Below, piece by piece: positions 16,925 to 24,723 of a stretch of 64,000 bases of DNA. The translations under genes and the position numbers were made by a program. The DNA is taken from contig NZ_FPBM01000002.1 of assembly GCF_900116715.1 (NCBI RefSeq), forward strand, positions 536,589 through 600,588. Direction: 5' to 3'. The stretch comes from Polaromonas sp. YR568 (GTDB lineage Bacteria; Pseudomonadota; Gammaproteobacteria; Burkholderiales; Burkholderiaceae_C). How positions within the stretch are numbered: position 1 is the first letter of the stretch; every line of letters begins with the position of its first letter. The notes beneath the pieces are model-generated. The model searched no databases and was not told the DNA's origin. It worked only from the letters and a program-made list of their open reading frames with translations.

Positions 16925-17701
16925 TTAGACGCGCCAGATGCAGGCCGCCATGCGGCCGGTCGTGCCAAAGCCGTTGCCCGTGGGCCCGGCATCGCGCCTG
17001 TGCGAGAAAAACTTTGAGGGATTGCGCACCGTGCACCAGGCATCGCTGCCGTCATTGCCGTATAGCTGCGTGATCCCCAAAGCCTTCAGGCGCAGTCGCG
17101 CCAGGCCCGGCAGATCGGCCAGGTATTTACCTGCGCTGCTGGGTGCAAAAAGGCGGCCGGCCTCGGGCTGAACGGCCTCGAAAGCCGCTTTGACTTCAGC
17201 GCCGACTTCAAAAGCCGAAGGCCCGATGCACGGGCCCAGCCATGCGAGTGCGCGGGTGCCGGCCTTCATGGCGGCATGAACGCTTTCCAGAACGCCTTGC
17301 CCGCCCTGCCCCGCCAACCCGCGCCAACCGGCATGGGCCGCGGCCACCGTTGCACCGTCTTCGGTAGCCAGCAAAACCGGCAAGCAGTCCGCCACCATGA
17401 TGGTGCAGGCCACACCGGCTTCTTTCGTCAAACAGGCATCCGCCTGCAAGCCGTCATCGGTGGCGGTATCCAGCGCGAGTACGTCGCTGCCATGGACTTG
17501 CTGCAGGAAAACCGCGCGGCTGCCCAGAGCCTGGCGCAGCAAAGCGCGGTTGGCCGCGACTTTGGCCGGCAGGTCGCCGACATGGTCGCCCAGGTTCATG
17601 CTGTCGTGAGGCGCGGCCGAGATGCCGCCGGCGCGGGTGGTAAACACCGCCTGCACGCCGGCCGGCGCCGGCCAGTCGGGAATCAGCCAATCCGCATGCA
17701 C
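16925..17701 (-). CDS. pgeF: Multicopper polyphenol oxidase / YfiH family (peptidoglycan editing factor PgeF)
   Basis: 258-residue DUF152 protein. The family's metal site is clear: QQVHGSDVLAL (first His), MVADCLPVLL (Cys) and AAHAGWRGLAGQGG (second His). In E. coli YfiH/PgeF hydrolyses L-Ser wrongly inserted in peptidoglycan; relatives act as purine nucleoside phosphorylases. The start is 7 bases after the stop of the zeta-class GST gene, so the two form an operon on the minus strand. Confidence 0.9.
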   Translation of the reverse strand: MHADWLIPDWPAPAGVQAVFTTRAGGISAAPHDSMNLGDHVGDLPAKVAANRALLRQALGSRAVFLQQVHGSDVLALDTATDDGLQADACLTKEAGVACTIMVADCLPVLLATEDGATVAAAHAGWRGLAGQGGQGVLESVHAAMKAGTRALAWLGPCIGPSAFEVGAEVKAAFEAVQPEAGRLFAPSSAGKYLADLPGLARLRLKALGITQLYGNDGSDAWCTVRNPSKFFSHRRDAGPTGNGFGTTGRMAACIWRV

Positions 17702-17708
17702 AGCGCGC

Positions 17709-18347
17709 TCAAGCTTCGTTGTCTGGGCAAGCAGACGGCTGGGCCTTCTGGAAGGCCGGCAGCTTCATGCACGCATCAAACGCAGCCATGGTGCGCGGCA
17801 AGCCGTCAAAGCTCACGTTAAAGCGCTTGGCGTTGAATACCTGCGGCACCAGGCAGCAATCGGCCAGGGTGGGCGTCTCGCCATAGCAGTATGTTGAAGG
17901 AGGCAATAGGGCCAGTTGGCGCTCGAAGGCTTCCAGCCCGTCGCGGCACCAGTGGACGTACCAGGCGGCTTTGGCGGCGTCGTCGAGCTTGAGCTCTTTC
18001 ACCAGGTACTTGAGGACGCGCAGGTTGTTAAGGGGGTGGATCTCGCAGGCAATGGACTGCGCCAGCGCGCGCACCTTGGCGCGGCCCAGCGCGTCGGCCG
18101 GCAACAGGGCCGGCGTGGGGTGCTTTTCGTCCAGGTATTCGATGATGGCCATGGACTGCGAGAGCTTTTCGCCGTCGACTTCCAGCAGCGGCACCAGGGT
18201 GTCTGCGGACAGGCTGGCATAGGGCTGGTGTTTATGGTCGCCTTTGGCGATGTGCACGGGGATGTAGTCGTAGCTGAGGCCCTTGAGCTCCATCGCAATG
18301 CGTACACGAAAGGATGAAGAAGAGCGGAAATAGTTATGGAGTTTCAT
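17709..18347 (-). CDS. Zeta-class GST: maleylacetoacetate / maleylpyruvate isomerase
   Basis: 212-residue GST of the zeta type. It opens with MKLHNYFRSSSSFRVRIAM, carrying the SSSSxRVRIA signature with catalytic Ser/Cys position, followed by LVPLLEVDGEKLSQSMAIIEYL. MaiA (tyrosine breakdown) and NagL (glutathione-dependent maleylpyruvate isomerase of the gentisate pathway) share this architecture and cannot be told apart by eye. No fumarylacetoacetase gene is beside it. Because the gentisate operon at 28.9 kb lacks an isomerase, this gene could serve it. Start at 18347; a longer frame runs into the repeat at 18367 and is rejected. Confidence 0.88.
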   Translation of the reverse strand: MKLHNYFRSSSSFRVRIAMELKGLSYDYIPVHIAKGDHKHQPYASLSADTLVPLLEVDGEKLSQSMAIIEYLDEKHPTPALLPADALGRAKVRALAQSIACEIHPLNNLRVLKYLVKELKLDDAAKAAWYVHWCRDGLEAFERQLALLPPSTYCYGETPTLADCCLVPQVFNAKRFNVSFDGLPRTMAAFDACMKLPAFQKAQPSACPDNEA

Positions 18348-18366
18348 CTCTAAAGCATAAACGATG

Positions 18367-18465
18367 GCCCCCACGGTCGCGCACTTCGTGTCGCTCCCTG
18401 CCCCCCGAGGGGGTGCTGCGCCTGCGGCCCGGCAAAGCCGGTTCCGCGGCCCCGGCTGGGTTAAA
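18367..18465 (+). repeat. Dispersed GC-rich repeat, copy C
   Basis: About 99 bp matching copy A at 2951-3050 block by block: GCCCCCACGGTC, CTCCCTGCCCCCC, CTGCGGCCCGGCAAAGCCGG, TTCCGCGG and CTGGGTT. Lies between the divergent zeta-GST and CurA-like genes; 18466-18580 contains only the ribosome site GGAGAC. Confidence 0.82.
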
Positions 18466-18580
18466 TACATCCCCGCCGTCGCGACCACCATGTGGCAGGG
18501 CAATCGCGTGGGCGACTGACGCGCGGGCAGTCCGTCACTACCATTGCCTTTTTGCCCACCCGCCACTCCCGGAGACACCC

Positions 18581-19615
18581 ATGAGCGCCATCACCACCCT
18601 GAGCAACCACCAGATTCGCCTTGCCAGCCGCCCCGTCGGCCTGCCCACGCGCGACAACTGGAGCTTTACCACCGAGCCGGTCGCAGAACCCGGCCCTGGC
18701 GGCGTGCTCGTCAAAACCCTGTACCTGTCGCTCGACCCCGCCATGCGCGGCTGGATGAACGATGCCAAGAGCTATATCCCGCCGGTTGAGATTGGCGCCG
18801 TGATGCGCGCCGGCGGCGTGGGCAAGGTGATTGCCTCGCAAAACCCGGCCTTTGCCGTGGGCGACTATGTCAATGCCGCACTTGACGTGCAGGAGTACTG
18901 CCTGATCTCGGCCGACCAGATCAAGCGCAGCGGCATGTTCAAGATCGACCCGCGCCTGGGCCTGACCTCGTGGCTCAACGTGCTGGGCCTGCCCGGCATG
19001 ACGGGCTATTTCGGCCTGCTGGAAGTGGGCCTGCCCAAGGCGGGTGAAACCGTGGTGGTCTCGGGCGCGGCCGGCGCGGTGGGCCAGACGGTCGGCCAGA
19101 TCGCCAAGCTCAAGGGCTGCCGCGTGGTTGGCATTGCCGGCGGCAAGGCCAAGTGCGACTGGGTGGTGAGCGAGCTGGGCTTTGACGCCTGCATCGACTA
19201 CAAAAATGGCGACGTGCGCGCCGGGCTGAAAGAGCACTGCCCCAAAGGCATCGACGTCTACTTCGACAACGTGGGCGGCGAAATCCTGGACATGGTGCTG
19301 GCACGCCTTGCGCGCGGCGCCCGCATCATCATCTGCGGCGCCATCAGCCAGTACAACAACACCACGCCGGTGAAGGGCCCGGCCAACTACCTGTCGCTGC
19401 TGGTGAACCGCGCCCGCATGGAAGGCATCGTGGTGTTCGACTACGCCGACCGCTACCACGTGGGCGTGGCCGAGATGGCGGGCTACCTCAAGGCCGGCAC
19501 CATGAAGAGCAAGGAAGACATCGTCGTCGGCCTGGACACCTTCCCCGAGACGCTGCTCAAGCTCTTTAACGGCGAGAACTTCGGCAAGCTGGTGCTGCAG
19601 GTCGCCAAGGACTGA
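18581..19615 (+). CDS. NADP-dependent MDR oxidoreductase, CurA/leukotriene B4 dehydrogenase-like
   Basis: 344-residue medium-chain reductase without zinc ligands. N-terminal features RPVGLPTRDNW and LYLSLDPAMRGWMND are typical of the CurA / prostaglandin reductase group; the NADPH-binding VVSGAAGAVGQTVGQIAKLKG (about 150-170) and YFDNVGGEILD follow. E. coli CurA reduces curcumin and other alpha,beta-unsaturated ketones. ATG 18581 with GGAGAC 6 bases before it; an upstream extension reads through repeat C and is rejected. Stands alone. Confidence 0.9.
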   Translation: MSAITTLSNHQIRLASRPVGLPTRDNWSFTTEPVAEPGPGGVLVKTLYLSLDPAMRGWMNDAKSYIPPVEIGAVMRAGGVGKVIASQNPAFAVGDYVNAALDVQEYCLISADQIKRSGMFKIDPRLGLTSWLNVLGLPGMTGYFGLLEVGLPKAGETVVVSGAAGAVGQTVGQIAKLKGCRVVGIAGGKAKCDWVVSELGFDACIDYKNGDVRAGLKEHCPKGIDVYFDNVGGEILDMVLARLARGARIIICGAISQYNNTTPVKGPANYLSLLVNRARMEGIVVFDYADRYHVGVAEMAGYLKAGTMKSKEDIVVGLDTFPETLLKLFNGENFGKLVLQVAKD

Positions 19616-19633
19616 GACAGCCCTTTCAGTCGG

Positions 19634-20128
19634 TTACTTCGCGCTGCGCACCAGCCGCACGGCGGCCGCGGTGGCGCGCGGGGCTTCACCCGCGCTGCCG
19701 TCGCTGAAACCCACAAAGGTGAAATAACCCGGGCCGGTGCTGCTGGAGGTCCAGAAACGCGCCACCGGCGTGCCGGGAAAGGCGTTGGGGTCTATCGCGG
19801 CCTTGTCCACATCGGCCTCCCGCGCAGAAACAATGCTGGACAGCTCTTTGAGAATGGGCAGCCGCCATTCGGCTCCCGGCGCGGAAGCAGCCTTGGCGCG
19901 CGCAGCCGCGTCGGGTGCGCTTAAAAACGCTGCCTGCCCAGTGCAGGTTTTCCCCTTGAAGGTCATGCCCTCAGCGCAACGCCGCCAGGTCAGGCCGGTG
20001 CGGCTGTCGGTGACTTCCTGGCCATCGGCGGACGCGGTGAAACGCTCTTGCGCAAAGCCGGCGCCGGGCAGCGACAGCAATAAAAGAGACAGGGAAAGAC
20101 CCAGGGTGTGAACAGGAACGCGGTGCAT
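19634..20128 (-). CDS. Secreted DUF1566 (Lcl C-terminal domain) protein
   Basis: 164 residues with a signal peptide (hydrophobic LGLSLSLLLLSLPG, cleavage probably after GFA near residue 26). The mature part is a DUF1566 domain: VTDSRTGLTWRRC, WRLPILKELSSIV, FWTSSSTGPG and AVRLVRS are the family's landmarks. Two Cys residues may form a disulfide. Probably periplasmic or surface-exposed, function unknown. The 213 bp downstream of its promoter side (20129-20341) hold no gene. Confidence 0.83.
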   Translation of the reverse strand: MHRVPVHTLGLSLSLLLLSLPGAGFAQERFTASADGQEVTDSRTGLTWRRCAEGMTFKGKTCTGQAAFLSAPDAAARAKAASAPGAEWRLPILKELSSIVSAREADVDKAAIDPNAFPGTPVARFWTSSSTGPGYFTFVGFSDGSAGEAPRATAAAVRLVRSAK

Positions 20129-20341
20129 AGAAAAACCTCCGTGGCCGAAGTGGCCCTTGCAGCCTTACGACTTGTTACCGATGCTAGGCAAGTTGGGCGC
20201 GCGCTGCCATAGGGAACCTATGTAGTGGGTAGTACCTAGCAAGCCGGTGCTTAAGTTGCAATAGCCAAGTTGCAATTGCTCAGTTTTATTGGCTTGTATC
20301 CACCCACCCCGGAAGCCGAAAGTCTGGAGCCGGGGCAGCCG

Positions 20342-21295
20342 TCAGGGCTGGTGCAGCTGGTAGTCCAGCCCGAAGCCGCCGCCGTCGAGCACGTCCTGCG
20401 TGACCTGCTCCACCAGAAAATCCAGCAGCACGCGCACCCGCGCCGGCAGGCGACCGCCCCGGCCGACAAACACCGCATGGATGGGCTCGCGCTCGCCGGG
20501 GTTGAGGTCTTCAGCCACCGGCACCAGGCGGCCGGCGTCGATGTCGCGGCGCACGTGAAAGATCGACATGCGGGCCAGCCCCGCGCCCGCCAGCACCAGG
20601 TGCCGCATCGCTTCGCCGTCGCTGGCGCGTGCATAACCGGTGATGGGCAACTGCTGGATCTGCCCATCTACCCGCACCGGCCAGTAATGCATATTGCGCT
20701 TGAAGGTATGGGCCAGGCGCTGGTGCGCCTCCAGTTCTTGCAGCGTCCGCGGAGTGCCGTAGCGCGCCAGGTAGGCCGGGCTGCCGACGATCACCTGCGC
20801 TGTATCGCCCAGACGCCGTGCCACCAGTTGCGACGAGGCCAGCGCGCCCCAGCGGATCGCCACGTCGGTGCGCTCGTCCAGCAGGTCGACCACGCGGTCG
20901 GTCAGCGTGATGTCCAGGGTGATGTCGGGAAAACGCTCATGAAAGGCCGGCACCAGCGGCAGCAGCAGGCGGTGCGCCGTCGGCATGCTGGCGTTGACGC
21001 TGACCCGCCCGCGCGGCATGGCGCCGGCGGCCGCGCCGCGCTCGGCCTCGTCCATGTCGGCCAGCACGCGCGTGCTTTGTTCATAAAACGTGGCGCCTTC
21101 GGGCGTGAGCTGCAGCTTGCGGGTAGAGCGGTTGACCAGCCGCGTGCCCAGCCGCGCCTCCAGCCGGGTCACCAGCTTGCTGACGGCCGAAGGCGTCATG
21201 CACAGCTGCCGGGCGGCGGCCGAGAAGCCGGCCTTTTCCACGACCTGGACAAAGGCCTCCATTTCACCGGAGCGGTTGACGTCGTTGCGGGGCAT
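20342..21295 (-). CDS. LysR-family transcriptional regulator
   Basis: 317 residues. Winged HTH near the N-terminus (GFSAAARQLCMTPSAVSKLVTRLE) and a CrgA-type effector-binding domain with VSVNASMPTAHRLLLP and TDVAIRWGAL. It is divergent from an MFS exporter gene, the standard arrangement for a LysR regulator controlling an efflux pump; the TGTGA/TCACA palindrome at 21344-21360 in the shared gap is a likely binding site. Confidence 0.9.
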   Translation of the reverse strand: MPRNDVNRSGEMEAFVQVVEKAGFSAAARQLCMTPSAVSKLVTRLEARLGTRLVNRSTRKLQLTPEGATFYEQSTRVLADMDEAERGAAAGAMPRGRVSVNASMPTAHRLLLPLVPAFHERFPDITLDITLTDRVVDLLDERTDVAIRWGALASSQLVARRLGDTAQVIVGSPAYLARYGTPRTLQELEAHQRLAHTFKRNMHYWPVRVDGQIQQLPITGYARASDGEAMRHLVLAGAGLARMSIFHVRRDIDAGRLVPVAEDLNPGEREPIHAVFVGRGGRLPARVRVLLDFLVEQVTQDVLDGGGFGLDYQLHQP

Positions 21296-21343
21296 GGTGA
21301 GGCTATTTTGGAGGGGATGTTGAAGGGATCAGCCCGGTTTAAT

Positions 21344-21360
21344 GTGACTTCAATTCACAA
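21344..21360. promoter_or_regulatory. Candidate LysR operator
   Basis: Perfect inverted repeat TGTGA-N7-TCACA in the 144 bp gap between the divergent LysR and MFS genes. Size and position suit a LysR site; it also resembles a CRP half-site pair with a non-standard spacer. Confidence 0.5.
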
Positions 21361-21439
21361 ATTCTTGTCTTCAGGCCATTCTAGTCAAAGCACTACTTCG
21401 TTTCCATACTACCCACATCCTCTTTTTAAAGCGACTTCC

Positions 21440-22651
21440 ATGGCTGCGAGCACATCACTTTCAACACCTTCACGGCTCCCCCTGGGCCTGCTGGCCCTCA
21501 CCGCCGGCTCCTTCGGCATAGGCACGACCGAGTTCGTCATCATGGGCCTGCTGCTGCAGGTCTCCGCCGACCTGGGCGTGACCATCGCCTCGGCCGGGCT
21601 GCTGATTTCGGGCTACGCGCTGGGCGTGGCGGTGGGCGCGCCGGTGCTGACGCTGGCCACGCGCAAGCTGCCGCGCAAAACCGTGCTGCTGGCGCTCATG
21701 GCCATCTTCACGCTGGGCAACCTGGCCTGCGCGTTGGCGCCCGACTACGGCAGCCTGATGGCGGCGCGCGTCATCACCTCGATGGCGCACGGCACCTTCT
21801 TTGGTGTGGGCTCCATCGTGGCCACCGGCCTGGTCGCGCCCGAGCGCAAGGCCTCGGCGATTGCCATCATGTTCAGCGGGCTGTCGCTGGCCACTTTGCT
21901 GGGTGTGCCTGCCGGCGCCTGGCTGGGCCTGCACTACGGCTGGCGCTCCACCTTCTGGGTGGTGACGCTGATCGGCTTGCTGGCTTTTGTGGTGCTGGCC
22001 ATTTTTGTGCCGCGCAGCGCGGCCGAAAACGGCACGACCTCCATCCGGCAAGAACTGGCCGGCCTGGCCCGCCCGCAGGTGCTGCTGGGCCTCTTGATGA
22101 CGGTGCTCGGCTTTGCCGGCCTGTTTGCGATCTTCACCTACATCCAGCCCATCCTGACGCAGATCACCGGCTTCAGCGAAGCGGCGGTGTCGCCCATCCT
22201 GCTGGTGTTTGGCGGCGGCTTCTTTGTCGGCAACCTGCTGGGTGGCCGCCTGGCCGACCGCGGGCTGCGGATGTCGCTGCTGCTCACGCTGGCCGCGCTG
22301 GCGCTGGTGCTGGGCGTGATGGGCTTTGTGCTGCACTCGCCCGTCGCCACGGTGGTGTTTGTCGGCTTGCTGGGCGCGGCTTCGTTTGCCACCGTGGCGC
22401 CGCTGCAGATGCGTGTGCTGCAGCAAGCGCACGGCGCGGGCCAGAACCTGGCGGCCAGCCTCAATATCGGCGCCTTTAATGTGGGCAATGCGCTGGGCGC
22501 CTGGCTGGGCGGCCTGGTGGTCAGCAGCTCCTTTGGCCTGGGCGGCTTGAGCTGGCTGGCTGCGCTGATCACTGTAGTCGGCCTCGCTGTGGCGCTGTAC
22601 AGCCTGTCGCGCGACAAGGCCGAAGTGCACGCCATTCCCGCAACTTGCTAA
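21440..22651 (+). CDS. MFS efflux transporter, DHA1 (AraJ/YdhP-like)
   Basis: 403-residue major facilitator with about 12 membrane helices. The opening FGIGTTEFVIMGLLLQVSADL and GYALGVAVGAPVLT are hallmarks of the DHA1 arabinose-efflux/YdhP group, and the loop 2-3 motif is ATRKLPRKTVL. ATG 21440 chosen: the frame stays open 390 codons further upstream, but that part is antisense to the LysR gene and has no membrane-protein character before ATG 21440. Followed 12 bases later by the SGNH hydrolase, possibly co-transcribed. Substrate unknown. Confidence 0.9.
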   Translation: MAASTSLSTPSRLPLGLLALTAGSFGIGTTEFVIMGLLLQVSADLGVTIASAGLLISGYALGVAVGAPVLTLATRKLPRKTVLLALMAIFTLGNLACALAPDYGSLMAARVITSMAHGTFFGVGSIVATGLVAPERKASAIAIMFSGLSLATLLGVPAGAWLGLHYGWRSTFWVVTLIGLLAFVVLAIFVPRSAAENGTTSIRQELAGLARPQVLLGLLMTVLGFAGLFAIFTYIQPILTQITGFSEAAVSPILLVFGGGFFVGNLLGGRLADRGLRMSLLLTLAALALVLGVMGFVLHSPVATVVFVGLLGAASFATVAPLQMRVLQQAHGAGQNLAASLNIGAFNVGNALGAWLGGLVVSSSFGLGGLSWLAALITVVGLAVALYSLSRDKAEVHAIPATC

Positions 22652-22663
22652 GAGGTCATCGCG

Positions 22664-23914
22664 ATGAACACCTTCTTCTCTTCAAAGCGGCGCGCGCTTC
22701 AAGCCCTGCTGTCGTTTACCTTGCTGCTGGCCGGCGCCTCTGCACAAGCAGCCGATACTGGTGTGTGGACACCCAGCTGGACCGCCAGCCCGCAACCCAT
22801 CTGGGGTAGCAGCTTTGTGCTGCCGCTGGGCCTTCCCGCCACGCTGCAGGATCAAACCGTGCGCCAGACCGTGCGGGCCAGCGTAGGCGGCTCGCGCGTG
22901 CGCATCGTGCTGTCTAACGAGTACGGCTCGCAGGCTTTACAGGTTGGCGCGGCGCACATCGCCCCCGTAGACGGAACCGGCAAGGCATTGACCTTTGGCG
23001 GCCAGCCGGCGGTCACTGTGCCGGCAAATGCCGTCGTGATGAGTGACCCGGTCGAGATGGCCGTTGCACCGCTAGGCCGCCTGTCGGTCAGCCTCTACTT
23101 TCCGCAGACGACGCCGCTCACGACCATTCACTGGGACGGCCTGCAGCCCGCGCAGATCACGGCAGGCAATGCCGTGAGCGCGAACGCCCTCAAAGCCGAC
23201 AGCACGGTGAACAGCCGCCTCTTCCTTAGTGCCGTGCTGGTGGAGGCCGCGCCCGGCACGCGCACGGTGGTAGCTTTCGGCGACTCGATCACCGACGGTG
23301 CAGCGTCCACGCCCGCTACCGACCAGCGCTGGCCGGACTTTCTGGCGCGGCGCCTGGCCGGGCAAAACGTGGCGGTGCTCAATGCCGGCATCTCGGGCGG
23401 GCGCGTGCTCAAAAACCACATGGGCATGAATGCACTGGCCCGCTTTGACCGCGATGTGCTGGGCCAGCCCGGCATCGCCAGCGTGGTGCTGCTCATGGGC
23501 ATCAACGACATCAGCTGGCCCGGCAGCACTTTTGAGCCGGACGAGCAGGCCACGCAGGCCGAGGCGCTGATTGCCGGTTACCGCCAGTTGATTGCGCGCG
23601 CCAAAAGCCGCGGCGTGCGCATCGTGGGCGCCACTCTGACGCCTTTTGAAGGCGCGCTGACCATGCCGGGCTCACCGATTGCGAATTACCACAGCCCCGC
23701 AAAAGACACTGTGCGCCAGCGCATCAACGGCTGGATACGCGGCAGTGGCGAATTCGATGCGGTGCTGGATTTTGATGCGGTGGTGCGTGACCCGCAGAAC
23801 CCGCTGCGCATCCTGCCCGCCTATGACTCGGGCGACCATCTGCACCTGGGCGATGCGGGCAACAAGGCTGTTGCCGAAGCTATAGCCCTGAAGCTGCTGC
23901 TGGGCGAACGCTAG
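22664..23914 (+). CDS. Secreted SGNH/GDSL hydrolase
   Basis: 416 residues with a signal peptide ending after ASAQAA (about residue 30). An N-terminal beta-rich region (31-190) precedes the SGNH domain: block I GDSITDG with nucleophile S208, block II in NAGISGGRV, block III GIND, and the C-terminal DHLHLGDAGN supplying Asp and His. Probably a periplasmic or secreted esterase/lipase acting on an acylated carbohydrate or ester. Its last four bases overlap the convergent GntR gene. Confidence 0.9.
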   Translation: MNTFFSSKRRALQALLSFTLLLAGASAQAADTGVWTPSWTASPQPIWGSSFVLPLGLPATLQDQTVRQTVRASVGGSRVRIVLSNEYGSQALQVGAAHIAPVDGTGKALTFGGQPAVTVPANAVVMSDPVEMAVAPLGRLSVSLYFPQTTPLTTIHWDGLQPAQITAGNAVSANALKADSTVNSRLFLSAVLVEAAPGTRTVVAFGDSITDGAASTPATDQRWPDFLARRLAGQNVAVLNAGISGGRVLKNHMGMNALARFDRDVLGQPGIASVVLLMGINDISWPGSTFEPDEQATQAEALIAGYRQLIARAKSRGVRIVGATLTPFEGALTMPGSPIANYHSPAKDTVRQRINGWIRGSGEFDAVLDFDAVVRDPQNPLRILPAYDSGDHLHLGDAGNKAVAEAIALKLLLGER

Positions 23915-24633
23915 CCGCCAACTACCAGGCGCAAACCAGGCATCAGGCTTTCGGTTTCGGCGCGCCGCTGCAGCGCCATGCGCATATTCATCTGCGCGAC
24001 TTCAGTGTGCTCCACCGCCAGCGCCTGGGCGCGCGCGCCCTCACCCGCCTTGAGCGCCGCAAACAGCATGTGGTGCTGGCGGTGCGCGTAATGCATCCAG
24101 TCGCGGTCTTGCTCCAGCGTCGACTGCATGGGCAGCATGGCCGATGCCGAGGCAAAGGGCAGTTTGTCGTTGAGCTCGATGGCACGCTGCAGCGCGCGGT
24201 TGCCGCTGGCCTCGAGGATCAGCGCGTGAAAGCGGTCGTTCATGGCGGCATAGGCCGCGTAGTTGTCATAGCCCAGCGGGTTGGCGGCCAGCGCGCGGTC
24301 GCCTTCATCCAGGCATGACTGCAAATCCAGCTGCAACTGGCGTGACACGCCGTGCTCAGCCACCAAGCGCGCCGCCATGCCTTCAAGGTGGCCGCGCACC
24401 GCAATCGCATCAGCCACTTCGCGCGGCGTGAACTGGCGCACCAGGTATTTGCCGGTGTCGTTGGCTTCAACCAGGCCCTCCTGCTCCAGCGTGACCAGCG
24501 CGGCCCGCACCGGCGTGCGCGAGGCGCCCAGGCGTTCGGCCAGTTGCTGCTCGGCCAGGCGCGCGCCGGGCTCAAACTCGCCGCGCAGGATCAGGTCGCG
24601 CAACTGCATCAAAACGGTTTCTTGCAAGTTCAT
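23911..24633 (-). CDS. GntR-family regulator, FCD (FadR/VanR) subfamily
   Basis: 240 residues: GntR winged HTH at 1-70 (ILRGEFEPGARLAEQQLAERLGASRTPVRAALVTLEQEGLV) and an all-helical FCD ligand-binding domain with metal-binding His/Asp positions (DRFHALILEASGN and the AHRQHHMLFAALKAGE helix). Divergent from the Rieske-GS operon, so it is most likely its repressor, with operator at 24663-24672. FCD regulators commonly sense small organic acids. Confidence 0.92.
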   Translation of the reverse strand: MNLQETVLMQLRDLILRGEFEPGARLAEQQLAERLGASRTPVRAALVTLEQEGLVEANDTGKYLVRQFTPREVADAIAVRGHLEGMAARLVAEHGVSRQLQLDLQSCLDEGDRALAANPLGYDNYAAYAAMNDRFHALILEASGNRALQRAIELNDKLPFASASAMLPMQSTLEQDRDWMHYAHRQHHMLFAALKAGEGARAQALAVEHTEVAQMNMRMALQRRAETESLMPGLRLVVGG

Positions 24634-24662
24634 GGCGCAGAATGTACACTGAATTTTAATTT

Positions 24663-24672
24663 CGGTATACCG
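24663..24672. promoter_or_regulatory. GntR operator candidate
   Basis: Perfect palindrome CGGTATACCG in the 90 bp gap between the divergent GntR gene and the Rieske operon, with a second GTAC word (TGTACACTG) 10 bp to its left. FCD-type GntR regulators typically bind short GT-N-AC palindromes of this form. Confidence 0.65.
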
Positions 24673-24723
24673 TTTTGCGGTTTATCTGCCAAATTGACCT
24701 CAAAGCCACCTAACAAGGCCGCC

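Noticed and set aside
20270-21439. 390-codon upstream extension of the MFS gene
   Set aside because: Antisense to a genuine LysR gene; transporter-like sequence starts only at 21440.
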